In this document: positions 5,274 to 11,622 of the stretch, in pieces
Position numbering within the stretch: the stretch's first letter is position 1
How the letters are laid out: each line of letters starts with the position of its first letter
Assembly (NCBI GenBank): GCA_015660155.1
Contig: DQLO01000161.1
Location: forward strand, 1-12,482
Source: Verrucomicrobiota bacterium
GTDB lineage: Bacteria > Verrucomicrobiota > Verrucomicrobiia > Limisphaerales > UBA1100
Direction: 5' to 3'
DNA length: 12,482 bases
Notes under the pieces: generated by a model
Seen by the model: the letters and a program-made list of their open reading frames with translations, nothing else
Database searches by the model: none
What the model was told of the DNA's origin: nothing
Position numbers and translations under genes: made by a program

Positions 5274-6698
5274 ATGTTCGCCCGGTATTTTCAAACCCTC
5301 AGTAATTGCTTCAAGATTCCGGAACTCCGGAGTCGGATCGTATTCACGTTGCTGTTGCTTTTGGTGTGTCGGTTGATTGCTTTGGTTCCCGTGCCCGGAT
5401 TGGACGGGGCGATGTTGTCTAAAGCATTTGCTGACTTAGCCGATCAAGCTTCCGACGGGGGTGGCACTTCCCTGCTGGGCATGTACAGCATGTTCACCGG
5501 TGGCGCGATGGAGCAATGCGCCCTCGGTTCGTTGGGCATTATGCCCTACATCAGTGCCACGATTATTATCCAGTTGATGACGGCTGTGGTGCCTTCGCTC
5601 AGCAAACTTTCCCGCGAGGAAGGCGGCCGCACACAGATTATCAAATACGGCCGCTATCTCACGGTGCTGCTTTGCCTCGGGCAGGGTTTCGTGATGAGTC
5701 TGGGTTGGGAAAATCCCGGGAACATTCCCGGCTTCGAAAGTTTGAAAAACCAAAGTCTGGTGGTTGGCGCGTCAGACTGGTGGTATCATCTGCGCACCAC
5801 GTTGCTGCTCACCACGGGCACGGTGATTCTCATGTGGTTGGGTGAACAAATCACCGAGCGCGGCATCGGCAACGGCATTTCACTGGTCATCACCGTGGGC
5901 ATCATCTCCCGAATCGATCGTGCTGCATTTGAGTTTTATGAAATGTTCGCCAGTGGTGGCGCGCATCCTTTCAAAGGCGTGCTGTTGATTGCGCTGTTAT
6001 TTGCGGTAGTGGGCGCGGTAATTGCCGTAACCCAAGCTATGCGGAAAATACCGGTGCAATACGCCCAGCGCACTGTGGGTCGCAAGCAATATCAGGGAGG
6101 GTCAACTTATTTCCCGCTGCGCGTTAATTACGCCGGCGTGATGCCCATTATTTTTGCTCAGGCGATTATGATGTTCCCGGCGCAAATTTTTGGAACCTTG
6201 GGCCGCACCATGGCTTCCAAGGGCGATGACGGGAGTTTTATGGTGAGCGTGGGCAATACGATCACAAGCATGGGCGACGCCCTGCAATATGGAAGTATTT
6301 GGAACCTCATTATGGTGGCAATGATGATTCTTTTCTTCAGTTATTTCTGGGTAGCCACGCAGTTTAATGAAACACAGATTGCCGATGACCTCAAAAAAGG
6401 CGGCGGCTATATCCCCGGCGTGCGGCCCGGTAATGCGACGCGCGACTTTTTGCATCACTCCATGAGTCGGCTCACTTTGGCGGGCGCAATGTTTTTGGTG
6501 GCCATCGCGATTATGCCGACCATCATGACCACCGAATTTAAAATCCCGATGATCGTCGCCCAGTTCTTTGGCGGCACCAGTGTTTTGATTATGGTGGGCG
6601 TGATGCTCGATACCATGCGTCAGGTGGAAAGTCATCTTGCCCAGCGCCATTACGATGGCTTCCTGAAAACCGGCAAAGTGCGCGGACGCTTTAATTAA
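5274..6698 (+). CDS. secY: Protein translocase subunit SecY
   Basis: This 474-residue protein is the pore subunit of the SecYEG channel in the inner membrane. Ten hydrophobic segments can be placed, near residues 22-42, 85-105, 128-145, 172-190, 199-215, 235-253, 287-307, 342-362, 400-420 and 428-448. The LLGMYSMFTGGAMEQCALGSLGIMPYISA region (67-95) contains the plug and start of segment 2. GEQITERGIGNGISLVI (190-206), the cytosolic KIPVQYAQR (258-266), KKGGGYIPGVRPG (374-386) and GGTSVLIMVGV-x-LDT (433-447) are classic SecY motifs. It begins 9 bases after rplO. GGAGG at 5255-5259 lies in the rplO 3' end, but 14 bases away, rather distant. The gene is intact. adk, often the next gene, is absent. 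Confidence 0.98.
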   Translation: MFARYFQTLSNCFKIPELRSRIVFTLLLLLVCRLIALVPVPGLDGAMLSKAFADLADQASDGGGTSLLGMYSMFTGGAMEQCALGSLGIMPYISATIIIQLMTAVVPSLSKLSREEGGRTQIIKYGRYLTVLLCLGQGFVMSLGWENPGNIPGFESLKNQSLVVGASDWWYHLRTTLLLTTGTVILMWLGEQITERGIGNGISLVITVGIISRIDRAAFEFYEMFASGGAHPFKGVLLIALLFAVVGAVIAVTQAMRKIPVQYAQRTVGRKQYQGGSTYFPLRVNYAGVMPIIFAQAIMMFPAQIFGTLGRTMASKGDDGSFMVSVGNTITSMGDALQYGSIWNLIMVAMMILFFSYFWVATQFNETQIADDLKKGGGYIPGVRPGNATRDFLHHSMSRLTLAGAMFLVAIAIMPTIMTTEFKIPMIVAQFFGGTSVLIMVGVMLDTMRQVESHLAQRHYDGFLKTGKVRGRFN

Positions 6699-6720
6699 TC
6701 CCGTGAGTATTTGCAGCACC

Positions 6721-7509
6721 ATGATCCCGATCAAAACACCCGCCGAGCTGGACGCCATGCGCGAAGCAGGGCGCGTGGCGGGCACGGTGTTGGCCGAAGC
6801 ATCAGCTTGGGTAAAGGCGGGCGTGACCACGCGCGAGATTGACGAATTCGCCGCCAGTCGCATCAAGGCGCACGGAGCCAAGAGCGCGTTTTTGGGCTAC
6901 GAAGTGAGCGGCCGGAAGTATCCCTGCCACATTTGCATTTCGATGAATGACGAAGTGGTGCACGGCCTCGCCAGCAAACGCAAAGTGAAAGAGGGCGATA
7001 TCGTGACCCTCGATTGCGGCGTGCGCGTGGATGGATTTATCGGCGACACCGCCCGCACGGTCATTGTTGGCGATTGTTCCGAAGAGACGCAAAAATTGAT
7101 TGATGTGACTCAACAAGCCCTGTACGATGGAATCTCCCACGCGTTACCGGGAAACCGGGTGAAGGATATTTCCTGCGCTGTGCAAAATCGGGTGGAAGCC
7201 AACGGGTTTTCAATCGTTCGTGAATTTGTGGGGCACGGGGTGGGGCGAACGGTTCACGAGGAACCGCAGATCCCGAACTTTGTGAGTGCCGGCGAGACGC
7301 CCGAGCTCCGGCCGGGGATGACGATTGCCATCGAGCCGATGGTGAATGCCGGCGGCATGAAGGTGAAATTTTTGTCGGATGGTTGGACCGTGGTGACACG
7401 GGACGGTCGTCCGTCGGCTCATTTTGAGCATACCATTGCGGTGACCGAAGGGGAGCCGGAGATTTTGACATGCCTGGAGCTGAAGCCATCCGCGTCAGCG
7501 GTTGCGTAG
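6721..7509 (+). CDS. map: Methionine aminopeptidase, type I
   Basis: This 262-residue enzyme removes the initiator methionine from new proteins in the cytosol. All five metal ligands of the pita-bread fold are present: D98 (LDCG), D109 (GDTART), H172 (GHGVG), E205 (IAIEP) and E236 (HFEHT). The substrate-binding H81 (VVHG) is also there. Length matches E. coli MAP (264), and there is no N-terminal SH3 or zinc-finger extension. ATG 6721 is chosen because MIPIKTPAELDAMREAGRV aligns with the family start; an in-frame GTG at 6703 would add six unsupported residues. No Shine-Dalgarno is evident. The last 40 bases overlap infA in another frame, so the C-terminal residues after EPEILT also carry the IF1 start. 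Confidence 0.97.
   Translation: MIPIKTPAELDAMREAGRVAGTVLAEASAWVKAGVTTREIDEFAASRIKAHGAKSAFLGYEVSGRKYPCHICISMNDEVVHGLASKRKVKEGDIVTLDCGVRVDGFIGDTARTVIVGDCSEETQKLIDVTQQALYDGISHALPGNRVKDISCAVQNRVEANGFSIVREFVGHGVGRTVHEEPQIPNFVSAGETPELRPGMTIAIEPMVNAGGMKVKFLSDGWTVVTRDGRPSAHFEHTIAVTEGEPEILTCLELKPSASAVA
7458..7461 (+). promoter_or_regulatory. Ribosome binding site of infA inside map
   Basis: GGAG at 7458-7461, within the map coding sequence, lies 8 bases before the infA ATG at 7470. It supports that start despite the 40-base overlap. Confidence 0.7.
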
Positions 7510-7706
7510 TGGAAGTCCTCTCGCACCGGTTGGTGCGGGTGGAGTTGGAAAACGGCCACCGGATGATGGGCCACACCACGCGGGCCACCAGCGGTTTGCT
7601 GGCGGAAGCGGCGGTGGGCGACACAGTGGTGCTGGAAGTCAGCACCTTCGATCTTTCCAAGGGAAGGGTCGTGCAACTAAATAGTTTAGAGACAACAACG
7701 AAATAA
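7470..7706 (+). CDS. infA: Translation initiation factor IF-1, divergent loop
   Basis: This 78-residue protein is IF1, an OB-fold factor that occupies the ribosomal A site during initiation. Family marks are G-VVEVL (11-17), the near-invariant RVELENGH (23-30), VGDTVVLEV and DLSKGRVV (61-68). Between them, residues 35-48 read [14 protein letters not shown]. Typical IF1 has HISGKMRKNYIRI at the same length, so the conserved basic segment that contacts 16S helix 44 is replaced by an almost uncharged one. The N-terminus [11 protein letters not shown] is shorter in acidic residues than usual. It overlaps map by 40 bases (7470-7509). Its TAA stop overlaps the AAGGAA ribosome site of rpmJ. The IF1 call is secure from the two blocks and location, although function could be altered. 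Confidence 0.93.
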   Translation: MPGAEAIRVSGCVVEVLSHRLVRVELENGHRMMGHTTRATSGLLAEAAVGDTVVLEVSTFDLSKGRVVQLNSLETTTK

Positions 7707-7714
7707 GGAACAAC

Positions 7715-7828
7715 ATGAAGGTACGCGCCTCAGTCAAAAGAATGTGCGAACACTGCCGGGTCATTCGGCGGAAAGGCGTCGTGCGTGTCATCTGCAAAAA
7801 CAAGCGCCACAAACAGCGCCAAGGATAA
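7715..7828 (+). CDS. rpmJ: Ribosomal protein L36, zinc-binding form
   Basis: This 37-residue protein has the exact length of L36. The sequence [20 protein letters not shown] continues with VRVIC-x(4)-H-KQRQG. C11, C14, C27 and H32 form the C-x2-C-x12-C-x4-H zinc site. L36 sits in the large subunit near 23S domains II, V and VI and helps late assembly. AAGGAA at 7705-7710 is 4 bases before the ATG, a short distance. Its position between infA and rpsM is the textbook one. As the zinc form, it could in principle be replaced under zinc limitation by a cysteine-free paralogue elsewhere; none is in this window. Confidence 0.98.
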   Translation: MKVRASVKRMCEHCRVIRRKGVVRVICKNKRHKQRQG

Positions 7829-7832
7829 TCTT

Positions 7833-8264
7833 ATGCCCCGCATTTTAGGAATCGACATCCCCTCCGCCAAGCGCATCGACATCGCGCTACGGTCCATTTA
7901 TGGCATCGGCCCCGCCGTGTCAGCCAAGGTGCTGGAAAACGCCGGCATCGACGCCGCCGCCCGCGCCCATACACTTTCCGAGGAACAACTCGCGCAAATC
8001 GCCAAGGCCATCCAGACCACCGAGATGCGCCCCTCGCAAACACGCACTGCACCCAACCCGGAAACCGAACTGTGCCCCATCCTCGTGGAAGGCGATCTGC
8101 GCAGAAAAGTCACCGAGGACATCAAGAACCTCAAAAGCATCCGGAGCTATCGCGGGCAGCGCCACCAACGCGGACTACCCACCCGCGGCCAACGCACCCA
8201 AACCAACGCACGCACCCGCAAGGGCCCCAAGAAAACCGTGGGTGCCCAGCGTAAGACAGACTAA
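7833..8264 (+). CDS. rpsM: Ribosomal protein S13 with internal insertion
   Basis: This 143-residue protein is S13, which forms the intersubunit bridges of the small-subunit head and binds near the P-site tRNA. It has MPRILGIDIPSAKRIDIALRSIYGIG at the start. VEGDLRR (85-91), then SYRGQRHQRGLPTRGQRTQTNARTRKGPKK (105-134) form the diagnostic C-terminal arm. Normal length is about 118-126. The excess comes from about 20 residues at 62-82 (starting TTEMRPSQTRT and ending ETELC) between the helix ending AKAIQ and PILVEGDLRR, where relatives have only a short turn. The C-terminus is also slightly longer. AAGGA at 7821-7825 lies 7 bases before ATG 7833. A longer in-frame reading from 7785 overlaps rpmJ and is not supported. 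Confidence 0.97.
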   Translation: MPRILGIDIPSAKRIDIALRSIYGIGPAVSAKVLENAGIDAAARAHTLSEEQLAQIAKAIQTTEMRPSQTRTAPNPETELCPILVEGDLRRKVTEDIKNLKSIRSYRGQRHQRGLPTRGQRTQTNARTRKGPKKTVGAQRKTD

Positions 8265-8284
8265 TTTCACAAACCGATTGAATC

Positions 8285-9007
8285 ATGGCTGAAAAAAAAC
8301 AAGATCCCGCAACCGACGCAAAGGCTACCGAAGCTGCTGCTGAGAAGCCCGCCCTCGAGGTAAAAGAAGAGGCTCCCGCAAAAGCTGAAAAGCCCGCCAA
8401 GGAAGAGAAGGCCGAAAAGCCCGCCAAGGAAGAAAAGGCCGAAAAGCCCGCCAAGGAAGAAAAGGCTGAGAAGCCCGCCAAGAAAGAGAAGGCTGACAAA
8501 GCCGACGCTGGCGAAAAGGCGGAAGGCGAAAAGAAAACCGGGGAAGCTCAGGCTGAATCATCTGAACCCGCCGCAGGGCACCACTCCGCCCCCACTGCCG
8601 CAGATCTGTTGGCCGACAATGTTGAAGACGTCAAAGCCATCAAGGCCAAGAAATCGAAGAATGTCACCCACGGCATTGTTCATATTCAGGCTACGTTCAA
8701 TAACACTTTGGTGACCATCACCGACATGCAGGGCAACCCCATCAGTTGGTACAGCGCCGGTCGCGCCGGCTTCAAGGGCTCCCGCAAAAGCACCTCCTAC
8801 GCCGCTCAACAAGTGGCCCAACGCGCCGCCAACGAAGCGAAAGCCCACGGGCTGCGCGAAGTGGAAGTGCGCGTCAAAGGTCCCGGCTCCGGTCGCGAAT
8901 CCGCCATCCGCGCCCTCCAAGCTGTGGGGCTCGAGATCACCACAATAAAAGACGTCACCCCCATTCCGCACAACGGCTGCCGCCCCAAGAAACGGCGTCG
9001 CGTTTAA
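8285..9007 (+). CDS. rpsK: Ribosomal protein S11 with long repetitive N-terminal extension
   Basis: Residues 120-240 are a complete S11, a platform protein near the mRNA exit and E site: [42 protein letters not shown] (157-175), [17 protein letters not shown] (195-211) and [18 protein letters not shown] at the end. S11 is usually about 125-130 residues; this one has 240. The 118 extra residues contain four nonapeptide units of the type AEKPAKEEK (34-69), then an Ala/Glu/Lys segment to about 92 and [12 protein letters not shown]. The extension is highly charged and probably disordered. The ATG at 8285 lacks a Shine-Dalgarno. The first clear later methionine is inside the S11 core, so the extension must be translated if S11 is made whole. 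Confidence 0.95.
   Translation: MAEKKQDPATDAKATEAAAEKPALEVKEEAPAKAEKPAKEEKAEKPAKEEKAEKPAKEEKAEKPAKKEKADKADAGEKAEGEKKTGEAQAESSEPAAGHHSAPTAADLLADNVEDVKAIKAKKSKNVTHGIVHIQATFNNTLVTITDMQGNPISWYSAGRAGFKGSRKSTSYAAQQVAQRAANEAKAHGLREVEVRVKGPGSGRESAIRALQAVGLEITTIKDVTPIPHNGCRPKKRRRV
8384..8491 (+). repeat. Four 27-base tandem repeats in rpsK
   Basis: Four units of 27 bases lie end to end: 8384-8410, 8411-8437, 8438-8464 and 8465-8491. Units 2 and 3 are identical; unit 1 differs at two positions, unit 4 at a few. Each encodes AEKPAKEEK (unit 4: AEKPAKKEK). The identical central units point to recent expansion, and length polymorphism between strains would be expected. Confidence 0.95.
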
Positions 9008-9029
9008 CTCTCAATAATTTTTTACCACT

Positions 9030-9638
9030 ATGGCACGTTACACTGGACCCCGACTTCGCATTAGCCGCCGCCTGCGGACGCCTATCTTTGGCCCTTCCAA
9101 ATATTTGGATCGCAAGGATTATCCACCCGGACAACACGGGCAGAGCCGCCGCCGCAAGGCCACCGACTACGCCCTCGCCCTGATGGAAAAGCAGAAGCTC
9201 CGCTTTTATTATGGGCTGATGGAAAAACAATTTCGCGGTGTGTACGAAAAGGCCAACCGCCGCCGCGGCGTCACGGGCGAAATCATGCTCCAAATTTTGG
9301 AGACGCGTCTGGACAACATTGTTTACAGCCTCGGCTTCGGCTACTCCCGCGCTCAAGCGCGGCAGATGGTCACCCACGGGCACGTGCTCGTGAACGGCAG
9401 CCGCGTGAGCACCCCCAGTTATGTCATGAAGGAAGGCGACAAAGTCGGCGTGAAAAACACCGACAAGAGCCGCCACTTGGCCGATAAAAATCTCGAGTAC
9501 TCCACCAGCCGCAATGTGCCGGATTGGTTGAGCCTCGACAAGGATGCCTACGAGGGCGTGGTGGAACGCATCCCCACGCGCGACGACATCCAACCCATCG
9601 CCAATGAACAGGCGATTGTGGAATTTTATTCCCGCTAA
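9030..9638 (+). CDS. rpsD: Ribosomal protein S4
   Basis: This 202-residue protein is S4, the assembly-initiating 16S-binding protein. It shows MARYTGPRLRISRRLRTPIFGPSKYLDRKDYPPGQHG, the YGLMEKQFRGVYEKA segment (61-75), and the S4 RNA-binding domain with LETRLDNIVYSLGFGYSRAQARQMVTHGHVLVNG (about 90-123). It ends DWLSLDKDAYEG-x(19)-NEQAIVEFYSR. Length matches E. coli S4 (206). The N-terminal domain has no cysteines, so it is the zinc-free type. No Shine-Dalgarno is visible in the AT-rich leader. S4 autoregulates its operon in E. coli and B. subtilis; the structured spacer just downstream of this gene makes a similar arrangement imaginable here, unproven. Confidence 0.98.
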   Translation: MARYTGPRLRISRRLRTPIFGPSKYLDRKDYPPGQHGQSRRRKATDYALALMEKQKLRFYYGLMEKQFRGVYEKANRRRGVTGEIMLQILETRLDNIVYSLGFGYSRAQARQMVTHGHVLVNGSRVSTPSYVMKEGDKVGVKNTDKSRHLADKNLEYSTSRNVPDWLSLDKDAYEGVVERIPTRDDIQPIANEQAIVEFYSR

Positions 9639-9712
9639 CCGTTGCCGGCCTTCGGGCCGGTGCAACCCTGCAATTATAGGGGCCGCTGGCACGCGGGAAC
9701 GAAGCCAACGGT
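9638..9712 (+). ncRNA. Candidate structured RNA element between rpsD and rpoA
   Basis: The 107-base spacer has strong folding potential. ACCGTTG (9638-9644) can pair with CAACGGT (9706-9712), a perfect 7-base closing stem. Inside lies CCGGCC-TTCG-GGCCGG (9645-9660), a 6-base stem with the extra-stable UUCG tetraloop. CCGC (9683-9686) and GCGG (9693-9696) form a weaker second hairpin. Alternatively GTTG (9641-9644) can pair with CAAC (9663-9666), extending the first hairpin by 4 bases with a 2-base bulge and excluding the closing stem. No T-run follows, so it is not an intrinsic terminator. Possible roles are an S4 or other protein binding site, an mRNA processing or stability element between S4 and alpha, or a leader controlling rpoA. 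The pairings are seen; the function is inferred. Confidence 0.5.
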
Positions 9713-9745
9713 CAGATTAAAATTGCAACTTAGAAAAAGAAAAAT

Positions 9746-10822
9746 ATGCCAATACGACTCGGACGATTCGAACAACCGAAACATCTCCGCAAAGAGGTGG
9801 ATGAAAAAAGCTATGCCAAGTTTGTCGCTGAACCTTTTGAGACCGGCTACGGTCACACGGTCGGCAACTCACTGCGCCGCGTGCTGCTCAGCAGCCTCGA
9901 AGGCTCGGCCATCACCTCCATCAAAATCGACGGCGCGCAGCACGAGTTTGCCGCCGTGGAAGGCGTGGTGGAAGATGTCGCAGAAATCATTCTCAACCTC
10001 AAAAAGGTGAAGTTCAAGCTGCACTCGCGCGATCCGCAGGTGTTGATGCTCGCCGTGAACAAAAACGGCGCGGTCACTGCCGCTGACATTGAGCTCAACC
10101 AAAACACCGAGATCATCAATCCCAAGCAGCACATCTGCACGCTGGATAAGAAAAAGAAATTCCTGATGGAACTCGAGGTCCAAGTCGGCCGCGGATTCCT
10201 CAGCGGGGATGACAACAAAAAGGCCAACCAAGCCATCGGCGTTATTGCCATCGATTCCATTTTCTCACCCGTCACCAAAGTACGCTACGATGTGAAAGAC
10301 GCCCGCGTGGGCCAACGCACTGACTACGACAGCCTCGAGCTGGAAATCTGGACCGACGGCCGCATCAAACCCGATGACGCCCTCACCCAGGCCAGCGCCA
10401 TCCTCAAGCATCACCTCGATGTGTTCGTGGATTACGATCAGGAAGCCATCGAGTTTGAGGAAGCCAACGAAACCCACGACGAGGAGAAATCCGAGCTGCG
10501 CAAGCTGCTGGCCATGAGCGTCAACGAGATCGAACTCTCCGTGCGCGCCGCCAACTGCCTGAACAACGCCAACATAACTACTGTTGGCCAACTCGCCACC
10601 AAGTCCGAAGCGGACATGCTCAAATACCGCAATTTCGGCAAGAAATCACTCAACGAAATCAAGGACAAGCTCATCGAGCTGAAGCTCGGCCTCGGCCTCA
10701 CCTTCGAAGAAGGTGTGTATGATGCCAATGCGGAATCTCAAAATGGAGCGGATGAATACAGCCCCATGGGAGAAGAAACCGTGGAAGCCACCGAAGTCTC
10801 CGGCTTGGCCTTTGACGACTAA
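9746..10822 (+). CDS. rpoA: DNA-directed RNA polymerase subunit alpha
   Basis: This 358-residue protein is the alpha subunit, which dimerises to scaffold beta and beta' and contacts upstream promoter DNA and activators. The N-terminal domain has [28 protein letters not shown] (26-53), [16 protein letters not shown] (73-88) and [35 protein letters not shown] (170-205). A Glu-rich linker (about 233-251) leads to the C-terminal domain with [14 protein letters not shown] (264-277) and [19 protein letters not shown] (291-309). R267, N270 and C271 correspond to E. coli R265, N268 and C269 of the DNA-binding surface. An acidic tail of about 30 residues follows (to AFDD), longer than in E. coli (329 residues). 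The A-rich leader lacks a Shine-Dalgarno. Confidence 0.98.
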   Translation: [358 protein letters not shown]

Positions 10823-10830
10823 CAAGCACT

Positions 10831-11523
10831 ATGCGCCACCGCAAACGTACCGCCAAACTTGGCCGCACCAGTGAGCATCGCACCGCGTTGCTCGCCAACC
10901 TCGTGTGCAGCCTCATCAAACACCGCAAAATTCGCACCACCCTCGCCAAGGCAAAAGCCGCCCGCGTGGTGGCCGATAAAATGGTCACCCTCGGCAAAAA
11001 AGGACAGGAGAAGGATAGCTCCATTCAATGCCGCCGACTTGTGGCCGCGCGATTGCAGCAGCAGCCCCGCCACCAATTCGCCAAGCACAACGGCGTAAGC
11101 GGCAAAGTGCGGCGCGACGAATGGCGCCAAAACGAGGACGTGGTCCGCATTCTCTTTGAGGACATCGCCCCCGGCTTTGCCGAGCGCAATGGCGGCTACA
11201 CCCGCGTCATCAAGCTCGGTCGCCGCCGTGGCGACGCCGCCGAAATGGCCATTCTCGAATGGGTAAAAGACGGCGACACTCCAGTCCGCGAAAGCAAAAC
11301 AGCCCCCAAAGCAAAGGCATCCAAAGCCGAGGCGGTCACCGAAGAAGTGGTTGAAGAAACCACAACCGAAGAAGTTGCTGAAGAGGCTACAACTGAAGAA
11401 GTGACCGAGGAAGCCACTGAAGAAGTTGCATCCGAAGAAGCCGCTGCTGAGGAAACAGCCGAAGAGCCGGAAGCGAAGTCTGACGACGAACCCAAGTCGG
11501 ACGACGAAAAGAAATCGGACTAA
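10831..11523 (+). CDS. rplQ: Ribosomal protein L17 with insertion and acidic tail
   Basis: Residues 1-148 are L17, a 23S-binding protein near the tunnel exit: MRHRKRTAKLGRTSEHRTALLANLVCSLI, then KIRTTLAKAKAARVVADKMVTLGKKG and FEDIAPGFAERNGGYTRVIKLGRRRGDAAEMAILEWV. The usual length is about 120-130; this one has 230. There are two additions. Between RRLVAARLQ and VVRILFEDIAP about 25 residues (78-103) are inserted, reading QQPRHQFAKHNGVSGK and on. From about 150 there is an 80-residue tail, first basic, then strongly acidic with three TEEVxEExT nonapeptides (170-196) and KSDDE repeats at the end. It begins 8 bases after rpoA, without a clear ribosome site, and is the last gene before the terminator. 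Confidence 0.95.
   Translation: MRHRKRTAKLGRTSEHRTALLANLVCSLIKHRKIRTTLAKAKAARVVADKMVTLGKKGQEKDSSIQCRRLVAARLQQQPRHQFAKHNGVSGKVRRDEWRQNEDVVRILFEDIAPGFAERNGGYTRVIKLGRRRGDAAEMAILEWVKDGDTPVRESKTAPKAKASKAEAVTEEVVEETTTEEVAEEATTEEVTEEATEEVASEEAAAEETAEEPEAKSDDEPKSDDEKKSD
11338..11418 (+). repeat. Three 27-base imperfect repeats in the L17 tail
   Basis: Three 27-base units encode TEEVVEETT, TEEVAEEAT and TEEVTEEAT (L17 residues 170-196), followed by a partial fourth unit EEVASEEAA. The DNA units differ at many third positions, so this expansion is older than the one in rpsK, but it shares the nine-residue period. Confidence 0.8.
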
Positions 11524-11553
11524 CCTCCGGCGTTTCCAACAACCCAATTGCAA

Positions 11554-11586
11554 CCCGCCCCACTCGAAAAGTGGGGCGGGTTTTTT
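11554..11586 (+). terminator. Rho-independent terminator after rplQ
   Basis: CCCGCCCCACT (11554-11564) pairs perfectly with AGTGGGGCGGG (11570-11580) around the 5-base loop CGAAA, giving an 11-base GC-rich stem. Six Ts follow at once (11581-11586). Two As before the stem can extend it into the T-run. It lies 31 bases after the rplQ stop and marks the end of the ribosomal transcript. Confidence 0.95.
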
Positions 11587-11622
11587 ATTGGGTCAGCCGC
11601 TCAAATTGGTATCCTTCGCGCG

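Noticed and set aside
6703..6720. GTG 6703 as start of map
   Set aside because: It would add six residues not found in relatives; MIPIKTP aligns with the usual MAP start.
7785..7832. Longer S13 reading from 7785
   Set aside because: It runs through the rpmJ coding sequence, and the family start MPRILGIDIP begins at 7833 with its own ribosome site.
8384..8491. Tandem 27-base units as a CRISPR array
   Set aside because: There are no spacers between the units, and they lie inside the rpsK coding frame.
9645..9660. UUCG hairpin after rpsD as a terminator
   Set aside because: No T-run follows, and rpoA/rplQ downstream have no other clear promoter. It fits an internal RNA structure better.
11588..11615. 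Possible promoter TTGGGT - 16 bases - TATCCT before the symporter
   Set aside because: The -35 matches only 3 of 6 and the -10 only 4 of 6, and the start would fall on the ATG. Too weak to report.
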